A DNA stretch of 64,000 bases from the NCBI GenBank assembly GCA_015680685.1, contig MNCI01001992.1, positions 388,577 to 452,576 of the forward strand, given 5' to 3'. A program made the translations under genes and the position numbers. Under the pieces are notes generated by a model. The model was not told where the DNA came from. It did no database searches and saw nothing but the letters and a program-made list of their open reading frames with translations. The stretch comes from Gnetum montanum (lineage: Eukaryota; Streptophyta; Gnetopsida; Gnetales; Gnetaceae). Below, in pieces: positions 23,577 to 35,668 of the stretch; the first letter of the stretch is position 1; each line of letters starts with the position of its first letter.

Positions 23577-24071
23577 CTACACACAATTGCACCCTATATC
23601 ACTATATGCAATGCATGGAACTCTCTTCTTCTCAATCTTTCCAAATGCATTTTTTTTGGATATTTTCAAAGAAATATCTCTGATGCCCATACTTTTATCA
23701 ATAGTGCTCAACCATGCCCTTCCCATGATGATTGAAAAATCCCCTTTGTAGTTCTCCACATTAATCACTAGGAAATTAGTAGGATAAGACCACCCACAAA
23801 CAGTGCTTACAATGTCTTCTAACTATCCCAATGGAATAGTGATGGACTAGTCTACTAATTCTAATTTGATATTGCTCTTCTTGAGAGGAGGTAGGTTCCA
23901 TGTAGTGTATATCTCATGAGAAATTAAATTAACACTAGAACTTGAGTCAAAAAGAGCTTTGCACGGTTCATTCTTAGCGATTTGTAGATAAATTAGAGGA
24001 CTTACAAGATTAGCTAATTTCCTAGGAAGGTTTCTATCATGAATCCAATTAGATATAGTGTGAGTAAGCAT
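23577..24071 (-). pseudogene. Aspartic protease of OTA copy B
   Basis: CKALFDSSSSVNLISHEIY holds the active-site region (D-S-S where D-S-G is expected). The rest of the domain continues to IIMGRAWLSTIDKSMGIRD and ends ISKKNAFGKIEKKRVPCIAY. Copy C (27,440-27,870) shares most of these residues. The Gly-to-Ser change probably ends activity; one or two stops also interrupt the frame. Confidence 0.8.
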
Positions 24072-24699
24072 TACAGTATGGATCCTAGGAAAATTTTGGT
24101 TTGAAGGGAACTTGAAGGAATTGGATACAGAGGAAGATGGAGGAACAGAGTGGTCAACTACAAGTGTAATTGAGGGCTTAGGTGGACTACAAAGTTGAAA
24201 GAAAGGTCTTTTCTTTGATCAAGTATTTGACCCATATGATTGATGAACCGATTCGAGATTAATAGCCCTAGTAGCATTACATAGTTGCGACTGAGCTAGT
24301 AGTTCACCCTACATAGGTGGAGCATGTGGTAGCTATGCAACTAGAGGAGGAGTATGTGTAGGAACAGGAGGATAAGGGTAATAGGTGGCATCCCTCCTTT
24401 CATGTAGAGAATGAGTTTGATAATCAAAAGGGTGGTAGTGAGGCTGGAAAGTAGAGACATGACTAGATGAGTCACATGGAGATAGGGGTTGCTGAACATA
24501 GTACCCATATGGATCAAGTTATCTGTAAGGGTATTGCTACCTTGGTGGTGTCAGTGCCCATGACTATGGTTGCTACCACTATTGAACTACTCATATGGTT
24601 GTGGTGGAGTTCCACTTGGATAATACTATTGTTGCTAATGGAATTTCCTAAAATTACCTTAAGGATAAGGTAATCTTCTAGATGTTTGCCTTTGTGTTA
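24072..24699 (-). other. Low-complexity gag-protease linker of copy B
   Basis: Pro/Gly/Tyr-type degenerate linker. The plus strand shows runs such as CCTTGGTGGTGTCAGTGCCC, also present in copy A (7,925-7,945) and, inverted, in copy C (about 26,830-26,900). No domain is seen. Confidence 0.5.
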
Positions 24700-26594
24700 G
24701 TCATGGATTTAAAGCATACACCCCAAACTCCTATAGATGTGACAAAATGAGGCAACATCCCTTAGGATGTTCATACCGATAGACATCACATCTAGCATCA
24801 TCAACTGATTCACTTTCTGCAACCTCTTCTATCATAGTGATCTTTCCCTTACCTTCTTGATAAGCATGTTCAAATTCTTTATGCCTCCTACGCTCACGAT
24901 CACTACCTTGTTCTTTGGACTCTTCGACAATTTTGAGGATAACATGAAATCTACTATCCATCAAGTTCCATAACTGATCATCATTGGCTGTAAGTTTAGA
25001 TTAAAATATTTGGAGTGTCAAGGTTTTTCCATGCACCATCTCATTAGATGTGGATTCACCCTCACTTTCATAGAATCAAACCCTCATCTTACAAATGGAA
25101 GGATCGCAGTTGTACTCTTTTGCACTTTCTATTTTTCTGAATTTTTCCTCCTCTTTAGCTACCTACTCAATTAATCTTTGTATCTAATGGGCACTTAATT
25201 CTAATAGTCACCCCTAGGCATTGAAACCAAGGGTTCTCCTCATTTCTAATTGAAGCCTGTCTATAATGTGGCAAAGTTGATCCAGTTGAGAATAACCATG
25301 GCCAAGACATTTGTGCATTAATGAATAGTATCGACTAATGGTGGCATCCAAAGGTTCATGTGTTTCTTGTTTCCATCCTTGGATTTTCCTTCTCAATTTG
25401 GATTCTCTAGAGTATGTTTGATATTTATCATTACACAATTTAAGCATGGTACTCCATTTTCTAATAGATTTCAGCTCTAAGGACTAGTACCAGTTCTCTG
25501 CTTCTTTGATGAGTGTCCTTGGGAGCAACTTTAGTTTTTGCCACTCATTCTCTATATTCTGCAAGGCACCTACATCTTGAAAAGCTTGGAGATGATTCTA
25601 CAGATCAGAGTTATATCCCTCTTCGAACCGAGAAATAGTGTTCATGTCTAGCCTTTTGATCTAACTAACCTTCACATGCCTTGTTGGAATTCATACTACC
25701 TCTATAATATTAAGAATACTTCAGGTAGCAAGTAAAGGCTCATCAAGGCCTTGATCATGGTGCCTACAATTCCCTCTACTACCCATTCATTCATGGTGAT
25801 GTACCTCTCTTGAATGTTTGCACCCTTGATCTTACCTTTCCCAATGGTCCCTTCGATCATTTTGGTCATGTCGGTCGTTTAGGTCACTTCTATCATGGTC
25901 TCACCTCCTATGGTCCTAGTCAGAGCTAGAAGAAAAAGATGATGATAATTAAGGGGAAGACGAAGGAGGACTAGCACCATTACATTGCCTACTACCACCT
26001 CTTTGATGATCATGGTCTTGCTTCTTGTCTACATCCCTACCTTGACTTGCCCCTTTAGATCCTTCTTTGTCATTGGATACATTCTTACCAAAACCAAGAT
26101 TTTGAATCATGGACTACAAGTTCTAATTTTGATCTCCTTCACTAAAGTCAAAGAGAGGAATTTCACTAAATGGAAAATCCCCAGAGAAGGGTTCTCTACC
26201 ATCTTGTTGGTACAACAAGAATGGAGAATTGTTAAATCTTTTTCCCTTCACAAATTCATAATGTTTTTCTAACTATCAATCTCATAGACATTGTGCTTTA
26301 GTGGGATGGTATTCCCTAGTGTTGGTATCTTGCACAACATACTTAGCATGACGTTCTTGAAGACTACATCATATAAGCATTTGGTGAAGCATTGCAAGGA
26401 TGGATCGATCAAGTGACAACACAATGTTTCCCTCCATGTCACGCCACCATAGCTATTCATCCTAGTGTAGGATGAAGGAGAAATTTGGTACATACTTGTC
26501 AGGATGAGCATACAAAATTTGATATTATTGAGGCACCAATTGATAAGCTCTATCAAACTTGGATGGAGAAGCACTCCTATGAGAAGAAGACATT
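24700..26594 (-). pseudogene. Gag of OTA copy B
   Basis: A likely start at 26,594 reads MSSSHRSASPSKFDRAYQL. A basic, Ser/Asp/Arg/His-rich segment lies at about 25,750-25,970. The capsid-like core follows: RLDMNTISRFEEGYN, LKLLPRTLIKEAENWY, then the open stretch 25,214-25,447 (MLKLCNDKYQTYSRESK... to ...RRTLGFNA). A knuckle-like CDVYRYEHPKGCC lies at 24,740-24,790. Order and residues match copy A. Frame shifts and stops make it non-functional. Confidence 0.75.
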
Positions 26595-26664
26595 GCTAGT
26601 TAGATGATAAAAAATGCAGTGTGATTTTAAGTTTTGTTGTTGTAATCTTAAGATATGATATGAT

Positions 26665-27400
26665 TCTAAGGTTCATTCCAATGATTTGAATGATTTTAGT
26701 AATCCCAGTAGTGTGTGCATTGAATTCCAAGTTTGCAAAAAGGCAAGAACCCAAGTGGTTGCCTTAGTCACAAGGAAACTATAGATAGCAATTCCATCCA
26801 CTAATGTAATATCTACGTGGCGTACCTCAATCTTAGAAGTAGTATCAATAGTGGTAATAGCTATAGTTGCTAGGGATGCCACCACCATGGTAGTAGTATC
26901 TCTACTGATAGCCAAATCCTTATGGATATTACATCCAATAACCTATACTCCTTCATGACTAATAACCTATATTCTTGCATGACTCCTATAGCCATGCTTT
27001 CTTCCCTTAACATTACTACTCTTTGGAATAATATAGAGCACCTTCTCTAAGAGGGAAGTCTCTTTTTCTCTTTCATCCTTCACAACATCCATGAAATCTT
27101 GCATCACAAGAAACTACACCCTTGCCACCTACTCCATCCATGTAGGATGAAATTCCACTAGAGACATAGTAGAAAAATGTCAAAATGGTGATAAATTTAT
27201 AGCCAAATATCCATTCAAGTCATTCTAAACCAAAGCCTTGTAAGAGACTTCTCTTTAGAATCAATAGCCCCATGAAACCCTTGCAAGAACCTATGGTTGT
27301 TAACCCTACCATCTCCACCTCTAGAAGCATCATCAAGCTACCTTCAAATCAAAAGACCTCCAATGTCAAGACTATTATGTTGATCCATGTAATCATGGAT
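26665..27400 (+). pseudogene. Gag C-terminal remnant, copy C
   Basis: The stretch 26,800-26,940 is the inverse of copy B's gag-linker at about 24,490-24,600 (shared phrases such as ACCATGGTGGTGGCATCC on the minus strand), so it codes on the plus strand. It leads into the protease at 27,440. The reading frame is badly broken. Confidence 0.5.
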
Positions 27401-27439
27401 TAGATAAACATTGGACACCTTCCTAGGAAACAATATGAT

Positions 27440-27870
27440 CCTAGGAGTCTCCTCATTTATTTACAAATTGTAGGGGATGAACCATGTAAAGCTCTTTTGG
27501 ATTCAAGTTTTGGGGGTAAATTTAATCTTCCAAGAAATGTATAAGACTTGGAACCTACCTCCTCTAAAGAAAATAAATATGAGACTTGAGCTAGTAGATT
27601 AGCTCATCACTATCCCTTTATAATTAGACATCATAATCACTATGTGTGAGTGGTCTTATCTTGTGGATTTTCTTGTGATTCATGTAGAAAATTGTAAGAG
27701 GGACTCCCCTATCATTATGGGAAGGACATGGCTAAGTATGATAAATGTCAAAATGGGGATTAGAGATCCTTCCTTGAAAATCTCCAAGAAAAATGAGTTT
27801 GGCAAGATAGAGAAGAAGAGGGTTCCATGCATTACATACAGTGACACACGGTGCCATTACATGCAACAAA
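27440..27870 (+). pseudogene. Aspartic protease of OTA copy C
   Basis: DEPCKALLDSSF marks the active-site region. The frame is broken after it but resumes at 27,642 with VENCKRDSPIIMGRTWLSM then MGIRDPSLKISKKNEFGKIE, nearly identical to copy B. It is non-functional. Confidence 0.75.
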
Positions 27871-28439
27871 CATGAACTAGCAAAGATACATCAATCTAAT
27901 TATATAATTAGTGTGCTGAAATAGCAATTATTTAGAAGTGCTAGTATGCAGTAGCCATAGATCAAGAAGGTACCTAATGACTAATAACAAATTACCAAAC
28001 TAAGTTCATACTATGCATGGAACCATCAAAGAGCCTCATCGGCACCTATATAGAGAACATGGATGAAATGGAGCAACTCCCTCATCAACTCTTCCAAAAA
28101 CAAAGTAAAATGAAATGGAGAGAGTTGGAGATACCTAATCACTTTAAACAAGAGCCCCTTGAACTGAATTATTTACTAATAACTACGAAATATGCTTTTC
28201 TTAACAATGAAAAGTTGGTAATCATCAATGCTAGACATGCTCTAGAACAAAAATAAAAGCTATTGAAGATGCTAAAAAAATGGCTAATAGTCTTTGCTTG
28301 GTCATATCATGAACTTACAAGAATAAATTCATGGATATGCTAACACCAAATCAATATAGACTCCTCAATCAAGCCGAAGAGGCATCCATTGAGAAGATTG
28401 AACCACAAAATGAAGGTCAAGGAGGTGGTTGAATAATGT

Positions 28440-29170
28440 TTTAAGGTCCAGTTCATCTATCTAGTTTTGGATAGTGAATTGATTAGCTCACTCATTATTG
28501 TATCCAAGAAAGGAGAAAAATGGAGAGTTTGCATAGATTTTCGGCTATTAAACATGAGAATCTTTAAGGATCATTTTTCATTGCCATTTGTTGATCAAGT
28601 GTTGGACATCATATCAGGGAGTTATTATTATAATTTTCTAGATAGTTATAGTGGATATAACCAAATCTAGATTGCACCTACGGACCATGACAAAGCCACA
28701 TTTACAAATCCTTGGGGAACTTTTGCATATAGAAAGATGTCTTTTGGTCTGTTTAATGCTCCTATTACCTTCCAATGCTTGGTTCTCAGCATTTTCTAGC
28801 AAAACATTGGTAGTAGGGTAGAGGTATTTATGGATGACTTCTCTACTTATGATATCATCTTTGAGAGAGCCTTGGACCATCTAAAGCAAGTGCTTCAATG
28901 ATGCGTAGAAACTAACTTAAAGCTCAATTGGTAGAAAATCCATATGATGGTCTAAGAAGGCATTGTGTTAGGACACAAAATTTCAAGAAAAGGGATCGAG
29001 GTGGACTTAGAAAAATTATAGGTCATTCAAGGAATCACTAGGAAACCTAAAATGGTGAAAGATGTATGGTTATTCCTTAGCCACACTAGTTATTATCGAT
29101 GCTTTATTGAGAACTTCTCAAAGATTGCTAAGCTATTGATTAGGTTAACCAAGAATCATGCACCTTTCAA
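28440..29170 (+). pseudogene. Reverse transcriptase of OTA copy C
   Basis: The open stretch 28,467-28,670 reads IIVSKKGEKWRVCIDFRLL, then FSLPFVDQVLDIISG and FLDSYSGYNQI (fingers and first palm motif). FMDDFSTYD at 28,827-28,841 keeps both catalytic Asp residues. The connection part follows (FLSHTSYYRCFIENFSKIAK, about 29,070-29,130). Interrupting stops remain, for example after YNQI. The sequence pattern places it with Athila/Tat RTs and not with chromoviruses. Confidence 0.85.
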
Positions 29171-29219
29171 ATGGACTAAAAACTATGAGTTAGCATTATA
29201 AAAATTAAAACAAAAGCTC

Positions 29220-29640
29220 ATGGAAATTCTAATTTTATATGCTCCTAATCGGTCTAAACCTTTCCACATCATGAAAGATGCATGCAATTATGCTTTGAGG
29301 GTTGTGCTTACATAGTTGGATGATTAGAAACATCCTTACTTCATCCATTGTACAATTAGAAGCATTGTGGGGGCACAATTAAACTAAACCACCATGGAGA
29401 AGGAGCTCATGATGGTGGTGTATGCCTTAGAAAATTTAGGTCCTATGTACTTGGGTATCATGTTTTTGTAGACCATAGTGCCATCCAGTTCCTCATGAAC
29501 AAGCTAATAGTGATTCCCCATGTCATATGATGACTAGTAATCCTACAGGAGTTTGATCTCACCATGGTGGATAGAAAACAAATAGAGAATGTGGTTTCTG
29601 ATCACTTGTCTTGGTTACGATAGTACAGGAAAGAGGATGA
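29220..29640 (+). pseudogene. RNase H of OTA copy C
   Basis: Shows GAQLN.TTMEKELMMVVYALE then SAIQFLMNKLIV-like and LQEFDLTMVDRKQIENVVSDH stretches, parallel to copy B at 21,686-22,140. Frame breaks separate them. Confidence 0.75.
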
Positions 29641-29799
29641 GGCACCTGTATCTTACAAATTTCCAAATGAACTCCTCTTTGCAAAGCTATTTAAATGCAA
29701 AGTCTCGAAGATACTAACTAGTACAAGGAATTCCTTTCTTATCTACCCCTCCAAGAGATGCTATAGGAATGGAATAACAAGAAGAAACAATAGTTTCTT

Positions 29800-31050
29800 C
29801 ACTATGCCAAACACTACATGGAAATTCAAGGCAACCTTTACAAGGTTTGTATCAATGGCTTGGTACAATGGTGTGTACCTAATTTTGATCGACTACAAAT
29901 CCTCTAGGATGCTCATGAAGGCCCTTGTGGGGATTATTATGTAGGGAGGAGTATGACTGTAAAAATCCTCATGGTAGAATATTACTAGCCAACAATTTTT
30001 AGAGACACCCATCAATTCTTCCATTCATGTAAACGTTACCAATGAGATGGGGGATGACTATACCAATAAAAGGGTTCCAATAGTGGATTCAACCACTAGA
30101 TCCTTTTGATCTTTGGAGCATTGACTTTATGGGATCCATCAATCCCATGTCCAATGAAAATATGTATATCATTATAGCAACTGACTATTACATGAAATGG
30201 GTTGAAGCTACTACCATTGATTGTTCATCCTCTATGACAACATGGTTTATATAACAACATGTGGTAAACATGTTTAGCATGCCAAGGGCACTTATCTTTG
30301 ATAATGAGACTCATTTCATAGATGCTACGTTTCAAAAATTAATGCAATGCTTAGGTGTAGATCATAAATTAACAACTCTATATCATCCCCAAGCCAATGG
30401 TAAAGCCAAAGTCACTAATAGAAAAATAACTAGAATACTAACTTACATAGTTAGTAAATATAGGAAATACTAGAGCACAAAACTCAACAATACTCTATGA
30501 GCCTATCAAATCACTTGGAAACTTCCTATAGGCTATTTCCCTTATGAGTTAGTGTATGGAAAATTACTAGCTCTTCCAATTCAAACAAAGCTTCGTATAC
30601 TTTCAGTGGCTTTTGAACTTGACCTTAATTTTAGTCTAGCACAAAAGGAATGTTTAATGAAATTGAATGTACTCAATGAAAATCAATAGGTAGCCCTATC
30701 CATGAATGAGGTGCACATGCCACATGCTAAAAAATGTCATGACTCATGCATAAGAAAAGTTAAATTCCAACTAGGTGATAAGGTTCTTTATTGGAACCCC
30801 ATGCATGTAATAAAATGCACGGAATTTCAAATGCTATGAAAAGGTTCTTATATTATTCATATAACTTTTCCTTCTGGGGCCATGATAATTTACCATCCTT
30901 TTATCCTAGACAAATGATTGCTAGTCAACATTCAAAAAGTGAAACCTTTCTTAGAACTAACAATAGCCAATAGCATGGACACCTCAACCAATGGACAAGC
31001 ACATTCTATCTTTTGGATCTTCTTCTTTCAACTTAGTCGTGGGGGAGATG
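29800..31050 (+). pseudogene. Integrase of OTA copy C
   Basis: The N-terminal part (about 29,820-30,040) resembles copy B. The core is present: LWSIDFMGSINPMSNE, TDYYMKWVEATTID, then RALIFDNETHFID and LYHPQANGKAKVTNRK. The first two Asp are kept, but the catalytic Glu is replaced (GKAKV where G.AEV is expected). The C-terminal part (30,730-31,050) reads VKFQLGDKVLYWNP and SYIIHITFPSG, ending FFQLSRGGDGHP, which overlaps the polypurine-like motif at 31,031. Stops and the Glu loss make it inactive. Confidence 0.8.
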
Positions 31051-34000
31051 GCCACCCATTTAAGATTCTATGTAGGCTACCTACTTTCTCAACTTTTTGC
31101 TTTACACTGTTCTTTATACATTTTCAATTTTTTTGAATATTTTGCAACTTATTTATATATTTTACCTTGTTTATATTCCATTATGTGTTATTTTATTATT
31201 ATTTTTATTCATTAGGAATCTTGAATTTTTGCTATAGTTGCTACTACTACTAGAAGTTCATTTAACAATATATTTAATCTCTAGATTAATTGTTCATTAA
31301 CTATAATTCATCTTGGGATTATGTCCTTAATTAATGGAGCATTAGTTTTTTGATGATATAAGGCATTAATTCCACATCATCCATCCATTGCACTCAATTT
31401 TATGAGGTTCTTCATCTTGAAAGCATGATGTCCTTCCATAATTGTAACTAAAAAGAATCAATGACCTTGATATTTAAGAAACTCAGAATAGTTCAAGTAG
31501 AATGGACAAGGGTGTGGCTTCAAGAGGATTTGTCACCTTCTATACCTAACTTCCTTCTTGAGTTCTATGGGTATTCTCATTAGTCTCTCACCACTCCTAC
31601 TATTGACCATAATACGAAGCATGTCTTTGCATGGTGTGGTTTCTATGAAAAAAAAAAGAAAAAACATGGGAATTCAAAGGACATCCCTTAAACACAATAA
31701 TGGGTTACAAGGACTAGTTATGGGGTTGGAAAGACATGTTTCCCTTGACTAAAGGTACCCCTCTAACTAAGACCCTTTCTTTCTTCCTACTTCTCTTTTC
31801 TTCTCTACTTGGAGTGGTGGTTGTTCTTTGGGCATGTTCATGAACTCTTTTTGGTTGAACCAGTAGAGTATGACAATGCGAAGTCACTAGATGTGGATGG
31901 ACTTGGTTCCAACCAAGGCTAGGATGGTCTTAGATCATCTTAACTACAAGTTTCACAAGGAATTCATGTGACTGGGATTTGAGACTCTATTCCCAATCTC
32001 TCTCTCCCATCTTGCTACTCTTATCATCAACCACCTCACTATCTCCTATCATGATCAATTAATGTATCTATACTGGTATGTCATAATCCTTTGATGATCT
32101 CTCACATGGATTTAATTTTTAACTTTCTTTGATCATTAATCATCCTTAGTTCCTATGGACTCCTTGGTATGAGGGCATGTAAGAGCATTAATGGCATGAA
32201 CCTACTTTGGAAAGAATCCATTTCATATCCTTTGGTCTTTTCAAGTTAAATTTCCTATTCCCTAGTTCTTTTTGCAATTGATCCCATCATTTCACCTTTG
32301 AACATCTAGTTTTACATAATTTTGGCATACATATTTCATTCAATCCAATTCATTCTTCTTTTTCAATGAATTTAATACCCTCTTTCATGTTTTGCCATCC
32401 TTCTATACTTTTCTAACTTTCTTTGAGATTGGTAATTGAAAATTTGAGTCACTAAGGATGGTAAGTAAGAAACCTAAAGTGTATGATTTAGGGGATCTAG
32501 GATCTATTTTCTGAACACTCACCCATGAGTTTAATTATGAGGGAGGTTCATTATCTTTACTGAGGAATTAATATGTGATTTTTAACTTTTTTATGTTTTC
32601 TAATTTTTTTGGTTTATAACTTTTGTTATACCTTTTTCTTTTCTTAATAAATTTTCACATTCTTTGATATCTTCTCATTCTTTTATACTTTTTCAATTCT
32701 TAATCCTTTTCCCATTCTTTAACATTTTTAGATTCTTTTTATGCTTTTCTTATTCTTGCTATTTTTGCAATTTTTATGATCTTTTACAATTTTCCTATAC
32801 TTTGTCATCATTTCACTTGTACATATTTTTGTCAAATATCAATAAAATCCACTAAATAGAGCAAGATGTAGTTCCAATAAGGTAAAGATTCCTATATATT
32901 ATCGAATCATAAGGGACTAATTACCTATACAGTGAGACCACAACATCCATCCACCCATTCCAATAATAAGAGGTTCTTAACATGGCCATAATGATGTTCT
33001 TCTCATAATAAAACTAAGAATAAACCTATGATCATTATGCCTAGATAGAAGAGAGAAGAACCAAGTGGGAATGCAAAGGGTGCAACATCAAGGGGACTCA
33101 TGGATTCTATTGGATTACTATTATGAATTCTATCCTATTTCTACAAATTTATTATATCCTTCTAGATCTACCAAAAATGAGAGTAAGAGTAAAATAAGTG
33201 CTACCTTACCATGTTACTAAAAATACATGTTACCCATGCTTGAAGGTAGTCCTCTGGTAAGGTTGACAAACTTAAAATAAAATCCATGTACAAGAATAAC
33301 TTTCTAGGGGTTCCACTAGAAAGACATGTTACCCATGCCTGAAGGTAGGTAGCTTCTTTAGAATCTAAAACATATATAAACATAATAAAAAGTGCAATGA
33401 ATAAACTCCTCCCTTAGGCAATATGCCAAGTGATAATGCTCCTTGCAATAATGATAGTCTTATGATAGTGATTTGTAGAGATAAAAAATGTGATGTCATA
33501 GAAAAGTGGTTTGGACTTGGTTTGAATCTTGGAAAAAAGGATAATGATTAATTTAACCATTGATTACACACAAGGATTCATTATGCCTATGGTAAGATAC
33601 CTCACATCTTGATTTTAGCAATCCCTTCTATAGTCAATCTCACCTCACTATATATTTAATCATAACTTTATGATTTTTTGTAATATATCATTATTTTCCC
33701 AATCTAGCAATACTAACATGTGTGGTTTGCTAGACATATATGTCTTACATTTAAATCCTTGAGTGCCTAAGGACACTTTTAGACATGGTTATACAAGGGC
33801 ACTAAGGGTTGGAGCTTGGTTTGGGGAGGATCCGCTTGTATAACTTTTGTATTTCATACTTAGCAAGCAATTCCACATCATCTTGTGCCTTACAAAATCA
33901 TCAAAAATCTAATAAATGCTTCCCTTAATTTGAAAAACCTATCCATATACCCATAACCCTTCATCCATCTTCTATACACTCAATAAAATTTCATCTCCTA

Positions 34001-34765
34001 AGATTCCTTCTTTATGGTCTTTAAATGTCTAATTCTTAAAATTTGAGCATTATGGCTACTCCAAAACCCTATGGAAATGCTTACTATCTTCCAATCATTC
34101 TATTTGACTCACTTTTTCCAAGAAAAATCAATGAAAAATTTGAAATTTTTAATGGTGATATCGTAGCTATGATGTCATATCTACGATGTTGTGCATATAA
34201 AAATAGTATATATATGTGCAAGAGTTAGTAAAAATTTTCACTTCCTAAATTTGCAAAAAGAGAGTTTTTGCAGTTTTTTTTATAGAGCTCTTGTACACTA
34301 GTTTCCAAAGGCCATAACTTTGCTCCTATAGCTACAATTTTCAAAATTCTTGAACCTTGTTGATCCCAAAGTGTTCAACTTAGTCATGGGGGGTGCACTA
34401 TGTGATACAACTAAAAATTTGAGCCAAAAATTCCTAACATTCAAAAGATTCCATAAAGGGTAAGCATAAGAGATAAATTAGAATGTTATAATTAATTAAT
34501 TAAAGATAGGCTAGAAAAACCTAGTTAATCTTCCTAATAGACCATATCAACTAGTTTGAGCCATAATAAGTACAAAAATGATAACTATGGAAGGTTATAA
34601 GTAATTAAATAATATAACACCTAAGGGGTTCCTTTTTGAAATTTTTTTTAACTCTGTAATCATAATAAGATAAGAACTTGATCTAACTAAGCATATGAGT
34701 AAGGGAAAGGACTATTAAGAACTAATGTAAATATTTTAATAATTTCAAACCCTTGTGGATTGTAG
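31051..34765 (+). other. Long pol-to-ORF spacer of copy C
   Basis: 3.7 kb with no gene. From about 32,440 on it is colinear with copy A's spacer (6,690-4,388, inverse); the first 1.4 kb has no counterpart there. It contains polypurine-like motifs at 32,532-32,550 (degenerate) and 34,377-34,394, a T-rich stretch at 32,580-32,850, and ends TGGATTGTAG just before the ATG of the extra ORF. Confidence 0.6.
34157..34216 (+). promoter_or_regulatory. LTR-like internal promoter upstream of the extra ORF, copy C
   Basis: GTGATATCGTAG and ATGATGTCATAT are followed by ATATAAAAATAGTATATATA (34,195-34,214). The same order is seen in copy A (4,925-5,045, minus) and, with a CTATAAATA box, in true LTRs of the family. 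The ORF starts about 550 bp further on. Confidence 0.4.
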
Positions 34766-35465
34766 ATGATCTTGAAGAGACTACCAAAAGGAGGACCTTC
34801 ACAACATAGGAGCAAAAGATTAAGAGGTCGTGGGAGAGGCCAAGTGAGGAAACAAACCCAATAAGCAAAACACATAGATTAGGAAGCTCTATCATACAAT
34901 ATTCATCAACAAAATTTTGCTACAAAGCACTCAACCTAAGGAGAGGCAGAAATTCCAAAAGTACTTGAAAAAAGACAACACCTCATACTATCATCGAAAT
35001 TCCTCTAGGCCATCCAAGAAAAATTGATCATGTCCATGGTCATTGTGGAATTAAATTTTTGTTTGTTTATTGAATTTTCTCCATAGGTAATGAAGATGAA
35101 ACTCCAAGTGTCTTCCTTATGGTCCACATTGACCAATAATGGTGAATGGTACTTAGGAGAAATGTACCAATTCTAGAAAAATAAGCGGGCTAATGCCATA
35201 ATAAGAATTGAAGGATTCTCCATGCCATACTTAGTAAAGGTAATTGCTAAGTCCCTCAACATTTCAAACGAAGGAGCCAATGTGGCATATATTTCAACCA
35301 AGTTAAACACTTATGCCAAGAAACTATGGTTGCAGAGGGCATATGGAAAAGAAGATAAGAAGAAGAGGAAAAACTTTAGGCACTCCTTAACAAATATCAA
35401 TTTCAAAAGTGTAATGATATATGGAAGAAGTTGATGGAAGAGCCACCACCACTTGGAACATGATC
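34766..35465 (+). pseudogene. Extra 3' ORF of OTA copy C, internally deleted
   Basis: Starts MILKRLPKGGPSQHRSKR then RGRGRGQ directly after GATTGTAG. The conserved block at about 35,020-35,340 reads VIVELNFCLFIEF, LTNNGEWYLGEMYQF, IRIEGFSMPYLVKVIAKSLN and KKLWLQRAYGKEDKKK (open frame 35,222-35,434). It then jumps to the C-terminal tail ALLNKYQFQK and MEEPPPLGT in another frame. The whole central coiled-coil part, present in copy D, is missing. A polypurine tract and LTR follow within 0.2 kb. Confidence 0.65.
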
Positions 35466-35658
35466 TACATCAAGCTACTTTGAATTTTATTTATTTATTT
35501 ATTTTTTCATGTAACTATGTCATTTTGTAAAACATCATTGTAGCATTCCAAGTCATGTAAATAGTTAGTCATAAAATGTCAAGTTGAATCTACACCCTAA
35601 TTTTGTAAAGGACTCTATCCTCATTTTTTTTAAACTTAAGAACAAGTTTCTAGTTATT

Positions 35659-35668
35659 CATGGAGGTA
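35659..35668 (+). other. Polypurine tract of OTA copy C
   Basis: CATGGAGGTA directly before the LTR start TGATAAAATC. Confidence 0.7.

Larger units (their letters stand above)
17863..26660 (-). mobile_element. OTA-group Ty3/Gypsy element, copy B
   Basis: On the minus strand: gag (from 26,594), protease, reverse transcriptase, RNase H, C-terminal integrase, a 2-kb spacer, polypurine tract and 3' LTR. The 5' LTR, primer site and the extra 3' ORF are missing. It is the best preserved polymerase of the family here: the RT catalytic FMDDF is intact. The 5' end collides head to head with copy C near 26,660. An assembly join lies inside the spacer (20,552). Confidence 0.8.
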
